Assembly: GCA_016719295.1 (NCBI GenBank)
Contig: JADKAF010000001.1
Span: forward strand, 4,278,001-4,342,000
Source of the DNA: Planctomycetota bacterium
GTDB lineage: Bacteria; Planctomycetota; UBA1135; JADKAF01
Reading direction: 5' to 3'
Length of the DNA stretch: 64,000 bases
In this document: in pieces, positions 1-8,361 of the stretch
Numbering within the stretch: position 1 is the first letter of the stretch
How the letters are laid out: the number at the start of each line of letters is the position of its first letter
Program-made: the position numbers and the translations under genes
The notes under the pieces: generated by a model
The model's database searches: none
Told to the model about the DNA's origin: nothing
The model's input: only the letters and a program-made list of their open reading frames with translations

Positions 1-110
1 AGCGCGCGAGACATGCGTCACGCACGACTGCGCGCTCCACTGCTTCCCGGCAGCTGGTCCTAGAGCTGGAAACTCGACTCGAGTACTGCGACTTTCGCGG
101 CCCAAGGACT

Positions 111-2810
111 CTAGTCCGGGAGCTCCGCGCGCCACGCGAGATAACCCGCGTCGGCGCGCAGCGCTTCGCTGAGCCGCTCCTCGCGGAGATCGTCGGCGCG
201 CAGCGGGAGCTGCTCGTGCAGCGCGCGGAGCGCGGCGGCGCCGTCCGCGACCCGACCTGCGCGCGCGAGCGCGTCGGCGTGGAGAACTCCGACGCGCACC
301 GCGGCGTCGCGGTGCTTCGGCTGTTGCTGGAGGAGCTCCAAAGCGATGGGCAGCGCCTCACCGGCGACCTCGGCGCAGCGCGCGTGCTCTGCGCGCCGCG
401 CGAGCAGGACGGCGAAGCTCTGTGCGCTGCTGCAGTACGCGACGAGCACGTCCATCCGATTGCCCTGCATCTCACGCAGCTCGCGCGCGGCGGCATAGGC
501 GCGCTCGAAGAGCTCGAGACCAGCCGCTTCGTCGCCGCGCGAGAGCTTCAGCTTGCCCCAGCTCGTCTGCGCCTCGACGTACTCGATCCGATAGATGGTG
601 CGCTGGGGAAAGCGCTCGAACGCCCAGCTCGCGAGCTCGGCAGCCTCGCGAGCGGCGCGCTCCTCGAGTTCGGCGTCCTGCGTCAGCTCGCCGATGCTGC
701 GCAAGATGCGCCACAGAGTCGTCGCCGAGTTGCGTGCATCGACATCGTTGGGCTCCCTCTCGATCGCCGCCGTGAAATCGACGAGCGCGAGCTCCGCGAC
801 GCGCCGCGCTTCCTCCATGCGCCCTAGCGATGCCAGCGCCGCGGCCCAGTTCGTGCGCGACGCGACGCGGAAGCGACCGACGAAGTGCTCCGGACAGAGC
901 TCGAGGCAGCGGGCATAGCTCTCCTCCGCCGAAGCGAAGCGTTCGACCGCTGCCTCGAGCTCGCCGAGCATCGCGAGTCCGAGCGCCTCGTCGGCGGACC
1001 GGATGGCGAGCTGCTCGACGAGATGCCAGCTCGCGGGCTCGAGCTTCGTCGCGCGCTCGAGCCAGGCCAGGCTGCGCCGCGTGGCTTCGAGGGACTCCTG
1101 AGCGTCGCCGCGCTGGGTCGCGACATTGGCGATCACGGCTTCGGCCAGGCTGGCGAAGCGCAGCAGCTCGACATCCGCCGGGCGATCCGCGAGCACGCGC
1201 TCGCAGAGGGCGAGCCCCGCGCGCGCTACGGCGAGCGCTTCCTCGAGCTGGTTGAAGTTGGTCAGCAGCTCCGCTTGGCGCACGCGCGCCTTGGCGAGCG
1301 CACGCGAGACCTGCACGGGTAGGCCCGTGCGCTCCGCGAGCTCCGTGAGCAGGATCTGCGCTTCGGCCATCAGGCTGCGGCGCACTCCATCCGCGCCGGG
1401 GATGTTCTCGAGCTTCAGGGCGGCGACCGGCACGAAGAAGCGATCGATGCCGGTCAGCAGGTCGAGCTCGCTCTCCTCGGCGCGCGCGCGCTCGCGATCC
1501 GAAACGAGGAGCGCTTCGCGCACGCGCTTCGCTTCGCGCGCTTCCTGCTCGGCGAGGCGCGTCTGCTGGAACGCATGAGTGAGCGGCACGGCGATCACGA
1601 GCGCGGTGCCGAGCACGAGCGCGGTCGCGAGGACCGGATGGCGCTGCACGGCGCGCCAAGCTCGGCGGAGCCAGCTCGCGCGCCGCGCGAAGATGGGCTC
1701 CTTCCGTGCGGCGCGCTGGAGGTCCTCCACCATCGCGGTGACGTCGGCGTAGCGTCGCGCGGGATCGCGTTCCATCGCGCATTCGACGATCGCGAGGAGC
1801 TCCCAGGGAACGCCGGGGCTCCGACGCGCGAGCGGCTCGACTTGGCTGCCGAGGATGCGCGCGCGGACGCTCTCCACCGAGCCACCCTCGAAGGGCGCCT
1901 TCAGCGCGAGGAGCTCGTACAGCACGACGCCGAGCGCATAGACCTCGCTGCGCACGTCGGCGCGCACCTGAGCGCGATCGAGCAGCTCGGGAGCCATGTA
2001 GGCGAGCGAGCCCGGCGCGCTGCCTTCGCGCGTCATGCGCTCGCTGCCTTCGGAGGAAGCCAGGCCGAAGTCGAGGAGCTTCACCTCGCCGCCGCGCGTC
2101 ACCATCGCATTCGAAGGCTTCAAGTCGCGGTGCAGGACGCCGCGCGAGTGCGCGTGGGCGAGTGAATCCCCGATCGCGATCGCGAGGCGCAGCGCGACCT
2201 CGAGCCAAGTGCCCGCGAAGAGCGGCGGCGTCTCGACGAGCGGGCCCTGGCCGTCGCGCGCGGCGAGCATCTCCAAGGCCTGCTTCCCCGAGAGATGCGT
2301 CGGGTCGCTGCCGAGGAGCTCCGCGATCAGGCGATCGAGCGGCAGCCCTTCCACGAGCTCGAAGGCGAGATAGGGAACGCCGTCCTGCTCCCCGAAGGCG
2401 AAGAGCGGCACGATCCCCGGATGGCGCAGCTTCGCGACCGACTCGGCTTCGCGACGGAAGCGCGCGCGCGCCCCTTCGAACCAGAGGTACTCGGGGCGGA
2501 TCACCTTCAGCGCGACGGTGCGTCCCAGGCTCTCCTGCCGCGCGCGCCAGACGACGCCCATCCCGCCTTCGCCGAGGCGCTCGAGCGGCACGAAGTCGCC
2601 GAGCCGCGCGGGCGAGCTCGGCGCGGGCGGCTTCGGCTCGGCGAGACCGCTCCGTGCCAGCAGCTCCAAGCGCGCGCGGACCTCCGCTTCGTCCTCCGGG
2701 TGATCGCGGAGGAGCTCGGCCAGGCCGGCCTCGCCGCTCGCCTCGAGCTCGCGCAGCGCGCGCTCCACGAGGCGCACGATGCGCCGGCTGTGTCCTGCGG
2801 TTCCAGTCAC
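111..2810 (-). CDS. Membrane Ser/Thr protein kinase with TPR-like C-terminus
   Basis: This is a Hanks-type Ser/Thr kinase of about 899 residues. After a ~65-residue leader the kinase domain spans roughly residues 70-370, with a GEGGMGVVW glycine loop, VALKV lysine, HRDLKPSN catalytic loop and DFG. A single hydrophobic segment follows near residues 395-415, then ~480 residues of Ala/Leu/Glu-rich helical repeats resembling degenerate TPRs. The expected topology is a cytosolic kinase with the repeat region on the other side of the membrane, a common planctomycete signalling layout. The open frame can start at TTG 2813 or GTG 2810; I prefer GTG because GAGG lies five bases upstream. The substrate is unknown. 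Two short dyads lie 28-70 bp upstream. No sigma factor gene sits beside it, unlike the kinase at 20060. Confidence 0.93.
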   Translation of the reverse strand: MTGTAGHSRRIVRLVERALRELEASGEAGLAELLRDHPEDEAEVRARLELLARSGLAEPKPPAPSSPARLGDFVPLERLGEGGMGVVWRARQESLGRTVALKVIRPEYLWFEGARARFRREAESVAKLRHPGIVPLFAFGEQDGVPYLAFELVEGLPLDRLIAELLGSDPTHLSGKQALEMLAARDGQGPLVETPPLFAGTWLEVALRLAIAIGDSLAHAHSRGVLHRDLKPSNAMVTRGGEVKLLDFGLASSEGSERMTREGSAPGSLAYMAPELLDRAQVRADVRSEVYALGVVLYELLALKAPFEGGSVESVRARILGSQVEPLARRSPGVPWELLAIVECAMERDPARRYADVTAMVEDLQRAARKEPIFARRASWLRRAWRAVQRHPVLATALVLGTALVIAVPLTHAFQQTRLAEQEAREAKRVREALLVSDRERARAEESELDLLTGIDRFFVPVAALKLENIPGADGVRRSLMAEAQILLTELAERTGLPVQVSRALAKARVRQAELLTNFNQLEEALAVARAGLALCERVLADRPADVELLRFASLAEAVIANVATQRGDAQESLEATRRSLAWLERATKLEPASWHLVEQLAIRSADEALGLAMLGELEAAVERFASAEESYARCLELCPEHFVGRFRVASRTNWAAALASLGRMEEARRVAELALVDFTAAIEREPNDVDARNSATTLWRILRSIGELTQDAELEERAAREAAELASWAFERFPQRTIYRIEYVEAQTSWGKLKLSRGDEAAGLELFERAYAAARELREMQGNRMDVLVAYCSSAQSFAVLLARRAEHARCAEVAGEALPIALELLQQQPKHRDAAVRVGVLHADALARAGRVADGAAALRALHEQLPLRADDLREERLSEALRADAGYLAWRAELPD

Positions 2811-2838
2811 CAAGACCTCGGCATGCTAGGGCTCGCGG

Positions 2839-2880
2839 CGGATCAATCCGGAGACCGGCGGCGGCGTTCGGATCAATCCG
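2839..2880. promoter_or_regulatory. Pair of identical 12-bp dyads, 30 bp apart, upstream of kinase gene
   Basis: The palindromic-type sequence CGGATCAATCCG occurs at 2839-2850 and again at 2869-2880. The half-sites are CGGAT and ATCCG with a two-base centre. Start-to-start spacing is exactly 30 bp, close to three helical turns, so two bound dimers would face the same side of the DNA. They lie just upstream of the minus-strand kinase start. An operator role is inference. Confidence 0.4.
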
Positions 2881-3006
2881 GATTCCTCGGCGCGGACCAT
2901 CCCCACGTCGGGCGGTGTAGAGGAGCGGGAGCCCCGCATTCAGCTGCAGAGGAGAGCCTAGCACGCTCTGCGTCACGGCTGCGGTCCAGCCGCCGCCGAA
3001 CGCGAG

Positions 3007-3051
3007 GAGGACCTGCATCGCGGCGCATGATGCGACCGAGTGCAGGTCCTC
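3007..3051 (-). terminator. Hairpin downstream of the 3069-4262 gene
   Basis: GAGGACCTGCA (3007-3017) pairs perfectly with TGCAGGTCCTC (3041-3051), an 11-bp stem around a 23-base loop. It lies 18 bases beyond the stop codon of the minus-strand secreted-protein gene, the right place for a terminator or mRNA end. No T-run follows. Confidence 0.5.
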
Positions 3052-3068
3052 TGGATGGATCGCGGGGC

Positions 3069-4262
3069 TCAGCGCACCGTGACGCGATGCGCCGGAGACA
3101 CCGCTTCGATCTGCTGCACGAGCGGGTCGAAGACCACCCCCGACACATAGAACTGGAGCCCCATCAGCAGCGGCTCGGGCGGATACGCGATCCACGCGAC
3201 GCGCCGACCATCGGGACCGAGCTGTCCTTGGAAGCCCTGGAACACGCCGGGCACCGTGAGCGAGAGCTCGAAGAGGAGGTCGGGGTTCAGCGGCAGATGC
3301 AGACCGTTGCCGAGCGGGATGCCGGGCTGCTTGCCGAGCGAGGCCAGCGCGAGGTAGAGCCGTTGGCCGCGTTCGCCGCCATCGATCAGCACGGGCGCCT
3401 GACGGCCGACTTGCGAGCGCGACTCCTCGACGAAGAAGCCCGCGTTGCCGAAGGGACCCGGACCCAGCGTGAGATCGTAGAGATGCGCGAGCCCACCGGC
3501 TTCACGCAGCATCAGGTACTGGAACCCATGCCCCGCCTGACGCTCCGCTTCGTCGACGGTCCACGCGAGCTTCGCGAGATGCCACGGCATGAGCTGCTGC
3601 AGCAGATCGTGCGGCGCGTAGATCGGATGTCCCGGCTCGGGATGTCCGCTCGCGATCTGGAAGGAGCGCGTCAGATCGAAGGAGATCCCGCTGCCGGGGA
3701 CGACGGCGCCCAGCGGGCCCGAGCCCAGCGTCGGCGTGCTCGCCGGCGGACGGCAGCCGGGGCACGTGAGATCGCCGACACAGGAGGGCCGCACGGTTCC
3801 GCCGTCGCCCGGCGTGAAGACGTCGTAGCTCATCCGCCACGAGTACCAGTCGAGGAAGCACTCGCACTCCCAGTGCTGCAGCGAGGAGTTGGCGTAGCAG
3901 ATGTAGAGCTGGCAGCGCTCGCAGCGCCCCGCCGTGTGCGAGAACGCCTGCGAGAAGGTGTAGGAAGAAGTGGCCCCGACGGTGGCTCCGTTCGCGCCGA
4001 AGGAGGCCGAGAGCGAGACCGTCGTGCCGGCCGTCACCGTGGTGCTGACACCGCAGGCGTAGGCCGAGCCGTACGGGAAGCAGAAGGTGCCCCACTGGTA
4101 GCCATCCGTGGTGCAGACCTTCAGCGGATTGCTCCAGGTGTTGGGCGCCGGGACCCAGCCGTTGCTGCTGGGGTCGACTTGCGCGACGAGGGACGCGAGG
4201 GAGCCGAGGGAGAACGCGAGAGCGCGCGGAGCGATCCGGCGCAGGGAGATGGAGTGGAACAT
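3069..4262 (-). CDS. Secreted Cys-rich protein with lineage C-terminal module
   Basis: The protein has 397 residues and no function I recognise. An N-terminal signal peptide (hydrophobic stretch around residues 12-26, ending LASLVAQ) points to export. Residues ~45-170 hold many cysteines in short clusters, including CERCQLYIC and CECF, which could bind a metal or form disulphides. The last ~100 residues resemble the C-terminal module of other secreted proteins here, ending in a PEPLLMGLQFYVSGVVFDP-type segment. The start is ATG 4262. It is divergent from the sigma-factor fusion at 4526, with a 263-bp shared upstream region. A hairpin follows the stop. The gene call is firm; the role is unknown. 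Confidence 0.82.
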   Translation of the reverse strand: MFHSISLRRIAPRALAFSLGSLASLVAQVDPSSNGWVPAPNTWSNPLKVCTTDGYQWGTFCFPYGSAYACGVSTTVTAGTTVSLSASFGANGATVGATSSYTFSQAFSHTAGRCERCQLYICYANSSLQHWECECFLDWYSWRMSYDVFTPGDGGTVRPSCVGDLTCPGCRPPASTPTLGSGPLGAVVPGSGISFDLTRSFQIASGHPEPGHPIYAPHDLLQQLMPWHLAKLAWTVDEAERQAGHGFQYLMLREAGGLAHLYDLTLGPGPFGNAGFFVEESRSQVGRQAPVLIDGGERGQRLYLALASLGKQPGIPLGNGLHLPLNPDLLFELSLTVPGVFQGFQGQLGPDGRRVAWIAYPPEPLLMGLQFYVSGVVFDPLVQQIEAVSPAHRVTVR

Positions 4263-4525
4263 GGTGCAAACCTCCGCTCCCTTGCAGCGCCCATCGCCTT
4301 GCGCGCGTGACGGTCGGCGCGGATTCTCGTGCCGTGGTCCAGCCGGACTCGGCCCGCCCTCCGCGCTCTTCTCCGGTAGGATCTTGAGACACCGCCCTCT
4401 GCTGCGGGCTCGACGCAGAGCAAGCTGGCGAGAGGCTTCCTCTATCGGGACCGCTTCTGAGAAGCTCGTAGCGCTGCGTGCATCGGCGGCGTCTCTACTG
4501 CGGCCGGAACTCCGTCGGAGCTCTC

Positions 4526-6319
4526 ATGGAAACCAGCCTAAGTGCATTGACCGCAGATCAACTGCTCCAGCACGAGCAGTTCCTTCGCTCCTTGGCGCAA
4601 GGGTTGCTCGGTGACGAGCACGCCGCACGCGACCTGGTGCAAGACACCTGGCTGCGAGCTCTGCGGCGAGGCCCGAGAGCTGCCGCCAGCCTGCGCGCCT
4701 GGTTCCGGCGCGTTGCCGCCAATCGCGCGCGCGACATCCGGCGCAACCAATCGCGTCGAGCCGAGCGCGAGGCGATCGCCGCGCGGAGCGAGGCTCTCCC
4801 CTCCATCGACGCGACCTACGAACGCCTGGCGCTCCAACGCGAGGTCGTCACGGCGATCCTGGGGCTCGCGGAGCCCTACAAGTCCGTCGTGATCCTGCGC
4901 TACTACCACGACCTCCCTCCGGCGGAGATCGCGAAGCGCACGCACACCAAGCCGTCGACCGTGCGCACGCAGCTCAGTAGGGCGCACGAGCTGTTGAGAA
5001 CTCGATTGCATCCCGACGATGAGACTCGATGCGCCTGGCTGGGTCTGCTCGGGCCCATCGGCGGCGATCTGCGTTCCTCGGCGGGATCGTTCTTCTGGAA
5101 GAGCAGTGCTGCCCTGACGGCCAGCCTGCTCGCCGTGGCGTGGTTCGGCTGGCCGATCGCGGAGGATTCCGTTCCAGACGGCTCCGCAGGAAGCTCGCTC
5201 GGCGCGATGGTCTTGCTGGAGGACGAGACGCAGGAGACGCGGAGCCCGGTCGCGGAACGTACCGTCCGCAAGTCGCTCGAGCAGGAACCCAGCCCGGCGC
5301 CCGTCCCCGAGCTGATCGATCCGCGAGCGGAGCTCCGGGCGCAGCTTCGATATGAAGATCGCGCCTACAGCTTCGAGTACGGCGCCAGCGCCAAGAGGTC
5401 TCCGAAGAAGACGCGCAACGACTGGGATGTCCTTCTCGAGCTCGATCGACTGCGAGCCTGCTCGGTCACCGACGACCAGAGCTTGATCGTCGATCTCGGA
5501 GCGATGGAGCTCGTCGAGCTCTGCCAGAGGCCCCTCGACGCGTTGCAGCGCAGGATCTCGACGGCCGCCGCGAGCCGCTACGCCGAGGGAGCAGAGGAAC
5601 GACCGCGTCCCTTCGAGATGCAGACCATCGAGCTCGGCCACACCTACTTCGTGTGGACGCTCGACACCGACACCGACTTGGCATCGCTCTGCACCGTCGT
5701 CGAGCATGAGCCAGGCAATCGCTGCGTGCTCGATTGGTATTCCACGGAGGACGGGCGGCTCGCTCGGGGATCGGTGGCGAGCCCTCGAGGGAGCCAGAGC
5801 CTGACTTCGATCGCGCTCGCGCTGCGCGCCGCGGCGCGCGCCGAGTTCGATCGGATCTGGCACCTTCGCGATCTGGTGGAGCCGCGGGTCGTGCTCCAAG
5901 CGCGAGTCGGTGCCATCGGAGGCAATGACTGCCGCATCGACCTCGCCAGTCGCCAGCTCGGGCGCTTCCGGCGCTGCTCCTCGGAACCGCTGGACCTGCG
6001 CACGCCCATCGCGATCCAGGAAGAAGCGATCGCCTACCGTCAGGGCGGGAGGATCCCCAAGGGAATGAAGTTCGTCGTGACGAACATCACGTGGTCGGGC
6101 GAAGCGCGCGGAGACTCCAATGGCACCGGCGCGTTCCGCATCCAGCTCGGCGAGTTCGAGATCGTCGATGCCAAGCCATCCCATCGACCGATCTCGGGCA
6201 CCTGGAAAGGCCGCGTCGAGCTCCTGCCCGGCCAGGAGTCCGAGGCCTACTTCGAAGTCTCGAACTCGAGCATGGGCGAGGTCGTGTTCTCGGGGAGCTT
6301 CGAGAAGTTCGGCAACTGA
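4526..6319 (+). CDS. ECF sigma factor fused to membrane anchor and extracytoplasmic domain
   Basis: This 597-residue protein begins with an ECF-type sigma factor. Region 2 covers about residues 8-75, with the RDLVQDTWLRAL segment. Region 4 covers about residues 105-165, with a helix-turn-helix around PPAEIAKRTHTKPSTVRTQL. A single hydrophobic segment follows near residues 192-212, then ~385 residues of soluble sequence I do not recognise. If that helix spans the membrane, the sigma domain is tethered on the inner face and the C-terminus is a built-in sensor. Release would need proteolysis or a conformational change; that is inference. ATG 4526 is chosen because GGAG sits five bases upstream; an in-frame ATG at 4478 has no such site. 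The gene at 44341 has the same architecture with a different sensor. Confidence 0.88.
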   Translation: METSLSALTADQLLQHEQFLRSLAQGLLGDEHAARDLVQDTWLRALRRGPRAAASLRAWFRRVAANRARDIRRNQSRRAEREAIAARSEALPSIDATYERLALQREVVTAILGLAEPYKSVVILRYYHDLPPAEIAKRTHTKPSTVRTQLSRAHELLRTRLHPDDETRCAWLGLLGPIGGDLRSSAGSFFWKSSAALTASLLAVAWFGWPIAEDSVPDGSAGSSLGAMVLLEDETQETRSPVAERTVRKSLEQEPSPAPVPELIDPRAELRAQLRYEDRAYSFEYGASAKRSPKKTRNDWDVLLELDRLRACSVTDDQSLIVDLGAMELVELCQRPLDALQRRISTAAASRYAEGAEERPRPFEMQTIELGHTYFVWTLDTDTDLASLCTVVEHEPGNRCVLDWYSTEDGRLARGSVASPRGSQSLTSIALALRAAARAEFDRIWHLRDLVEPRVVLQARVGAIGGNDCRIDLASRQLGRFRRCSSEPLDLRTPIAIQEEAIAYRQGGRIPKGMKFVVTNITWSGEARGDSNGTGAFRIQLGEFEIVDAKPSHRPISGTWKGRVELLPGQESEAYFEVSNSSMGEVVFSGSFEKFGN

Positions 6320-6386
6320 GGTCCTCCACGAGCCCGAGAGATTCGCTTCGCGCGAGACCTCTCATGGTCTCCCTGAGCCCGACACC

Positions 6387-6638
6387 ATGAGCGCGCGTTC
6401 TCCCTGTCGCTGCTGCGGGTTCCTGACGCTCGGAGCTCGCGGGAACTACGAGATCTGCCCGGTCTGCTTCTGGGAGGACGATGTCCTCGAGAACCCGGAG
6501 ATCGCCGGCGGCGCGAACGCCGTGAGCCTGCGCGAAGCGCAGGCGAGCTATCGCCGCATCGGCGCGTGTGAAGCGCGGTTCCTCGATCACGTGCGTGCGC
6601 CCCTGCCCGAGGAGCAGCCGCCGCGGCTGCGTTCCTAG
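6387..6638 (+). CDS. Small CPCC-type cysteine-rich protein
   Basis: This 83-residue protein starts with a CRCCGFLTL motif and has a second pair in CPVCFWEDD. That is the signature of the Cys_rich_CPCC family, small presumed metal-binding proteins of unknown role. Four cysteines in two CxxC-like knuckles suggest one zinc site. ATG 6387 is used because the family motif begins six residues in. Its TAG stop overlaps the stop of the convergent MFS gene at 6635, so there is no room for a terminator between them. Confidence 0.8.
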   Translation: MSARSPCRCCGFLTLGARGNYEICPVCFWEDDVLENPEIAGGANAVSLREAQASYRRIGACEARFLDHVRAPLPEEQPPRLRS

Positions 6639-7867
6639 GTGTTCGCGTGCTCGAGCCGCGCCGCGCGCACGGCGCGCACGGCGAGCCCCATCCCCACGAG
6701 CAGCGCGAGATAGACGCCGGCGAGCAGCACGGGCTCGAAGCTCGAGGCACCGAGGAGCTCGAGCTCCACGGCGCCGCTCGCGACGCAGCCGATGAGCGGG
6801 CCCACGGCGAAGCCCACGCCGATCAGCGCCTCGTGCTTGCCGCCCGCGTCGATCCCGGCGTGACCGACCTCCATCGCGTAGTAGAACGAGCCCGAGTAGA
6901 CCATCGCCATGCCGACGCCGTAGAGCACGAGGCCGGCGACCTGCAGGGTCCAGCCCCAAGCACCGTCGGCGAGGCGCGAGGCGAGGATCGAGAGCGTGAA
7001 GCCGCCGGCGAGCGCGATCGCCGCTTGTGTCGCCATCGCCCAGCGGCCTTGCCAGCGCTCGGAGTGCGCGAGCACGTAGAACGCGACCGCGCGCGGGAGC
7101 AGCCAGAGCGCCACCAGCGCCGCCGCGATGGACTCCGGCGCGCCAAGTCGGAGGAAGGCGCCCGGGAGGAAGGGCCCGAGCGTGTTCAGAAGCAACGACG
7201 AGAGCGGCAGCAAGCAGCGGAAGACCGCGAGGAGCTGCGGGTAGTCGGCGGGATGCGCGTGCGGCAGCTCGTCGAGGTGTTGCGGTGGTTCGACCGGGAA
7301 GCTCCGCAGCACTGCATAGCTCGCGACCTGCACGACGCCGAGCATCAGCAGCGAGAGCCCGGGCTCGCTCTTGCAGAAGGGGGCCAGCAAGCACACCGCG
7401 GGCACCAACGCGCCGGCCCAGGTGACGCTCCAGACTCCAATGGTGCGGCGCAGATCCGCGCCGCGTCGGCCGCCGCTCACGTAGCTCTCGACGATGGGCC
7501 AGAAGGCGCCCATCAGCGGCGAGTAGAGGCCGACCAGGATCCACACGGGAGTCGGACCCGCGAAGAGCACCGGCAGCGTGCACAGCGACGCCATCGCGAA
7601 GAGCAGCGTCGTGAGCACACGCTTGGCACTCAAGTCCGCGTGGCGCCGCTTCAGCTTCGCGACGAGCGGGCCCGAGAAGAGCGCGCCCACGATGTAGCCG
7701 AGGCCGAGCAGCAGGCCCAAGCCGTAGCTCTCGATCAAGCGGAAGCCGTAGCCCTGCTCGACCACGAAGAAGATCGCGGTGGAGACGAGGCCGGTCGTGG
7801 CGCTGTTCAGCGCGGTGAAGAGGAGGGCGGGACGGAGCGGGGACGGAGCCGTGCGAGGAGCATTCAC
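6635..7867 (-). CDS. MFS transporter
   Basis: The protein has 410 residues with about 12 hydrophobic helices in two halves, separated by a short cytosolic loop near residue 200 (sequence PPQHLDELPHAHPADYPQ). That layout fits the major facilitator superfamily in the inner membrane. I cannot name a substrate. The start is GTG 7867. A perfect 75-bp palindrome lies 28 bp upstream, and the 3' end overlaps the convergent CPCC gene. No partner gene indicates the transported compound. Confidence 0.87.
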   Translation of the reverse strand: MNAPRTAPSPLRPALLFTALNSATTGLVSTAIFFVVEQGYGFRLIESYGLGLLLGLGYIVGALFSGPLVAKLKRRHADLSAKRVLTTLLFAMASLCTLPVLFAGPTPVWILVGLYSPLMGAFWPIVESYVSGGRRGADLRRTIGVWSVTWAGALVPAVCLLAPFCKSEPGLSLLMLGVVQVASYAVLRSFPVEPPQHLDELPHAHPADYPQLLAVFRCLLPLSSLLLNTLGPFLPGAFLRLGAPESIAAALVALWLLPRAVAFYVLAHSERWQGRWAMATQAAIALAGGFTLSILASRLADGAWGWTLQVAGLVLYGVGMAMVYSGSFYYAMEVGHAGIDAGGKHEALIGVGFAVGPLIGCVASGAVELELLGASSFEPVLLAGVYLALLVGMGLAVRAVRAARLEHANT

Positions 7868-7894
7868 GCCGAAGAGCGTAGCGATCCCCGCCCA

Positions 7895-7969
7895 TCGATC
7901 AAATCGGGGTCAGACCCCTCGCTGATCGACGGCGTCGATCAGCGAGGGGTCTGACCCCGATTTGATCGA
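7895..7969. repeat. 75-bp perfect palindrome with GGGGTCAGACCCC cores
   Basis: The left arm 7895-7931 is the exact reverse complement of the right arm 7933-7969, leaving a single central base at 7932. Each arm contains GGGGTCAGACCCC (or its complement), itself a small dyad. The palindrome sits three bases past the final stop of the broken small gene on the minus strand and 28 bases before the MFS start. It could be a terminator, but 37 bp of perfect pairing is more typical of a REP/MITE-like mobile palindrome. No second copy is visible in the window. Confidence 0.85.
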
Positions 7970-7972
7970 CGA

Positions 7973-8173
7973 TCAGAAGCGGAGGGGGAGGTGGAAGTCG
8001 CGGAGGAGGACGGGGCGCAGCGCATCGAAGTGCTACGCTCCCTGCGCGTTCTGCTCGAAGGTGAGGCGCGAGCGGACGAGGCGCTTGCCGGAGCTGTCGC
8101 TGTCGGCGCAGGCCGTCGCGAGACAGAGAACGGCGCCAAGCCATGGGCTCGTCGGCGGGAAGGAACGAGACAT
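7973..8173 (-). pseudogene. Small lipoprotein gene with in-frame TAG
   Basis: ATG 8173 opens a frame whose product begins with a short lipoprotein-like signal ending in a CLATACADS segment. It reads 46 residues to a TAG at 8033-8035. The same frame continues without interruption for 19 more codons with coding-like composition (ending RDFHLPLRF) to a TGA at 7973-7975, directly against the palindrome. The simplest reading is a ~66-residue secreted protein broken by one nonsense change. A genuine 46-residue product or a sequencing error are alternatives. The start lacks a clear Shine-Dalgarno site. Function unknown. Confidence 0.38.
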
Positions 8174-8361
8174 GGGACGAAGGGGGCCGAGAGGACGGAT
8201 AGGCTCTTCGAGAGTAGCTCGCCTCGACTGGCCCCGTAACGATCCCGGCGCAGAAGGGATGGGCTCTCCGCCGCTCTTCGAGCTAGCCTGCGGCGTGGAG
8301 ACCGCTCGCCCCTGCCAGATCGCGCCTTGGCCCCGATACACGAGACCCCGGAGAGAGCCGC

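Noticed and set aside
472..3195. 907-residue open frame antisense to kinase 1
   Set aside because: Arg/Ala/Pro-rich shadow typical of high-GC DNA; the other frame has all kinase motifs.
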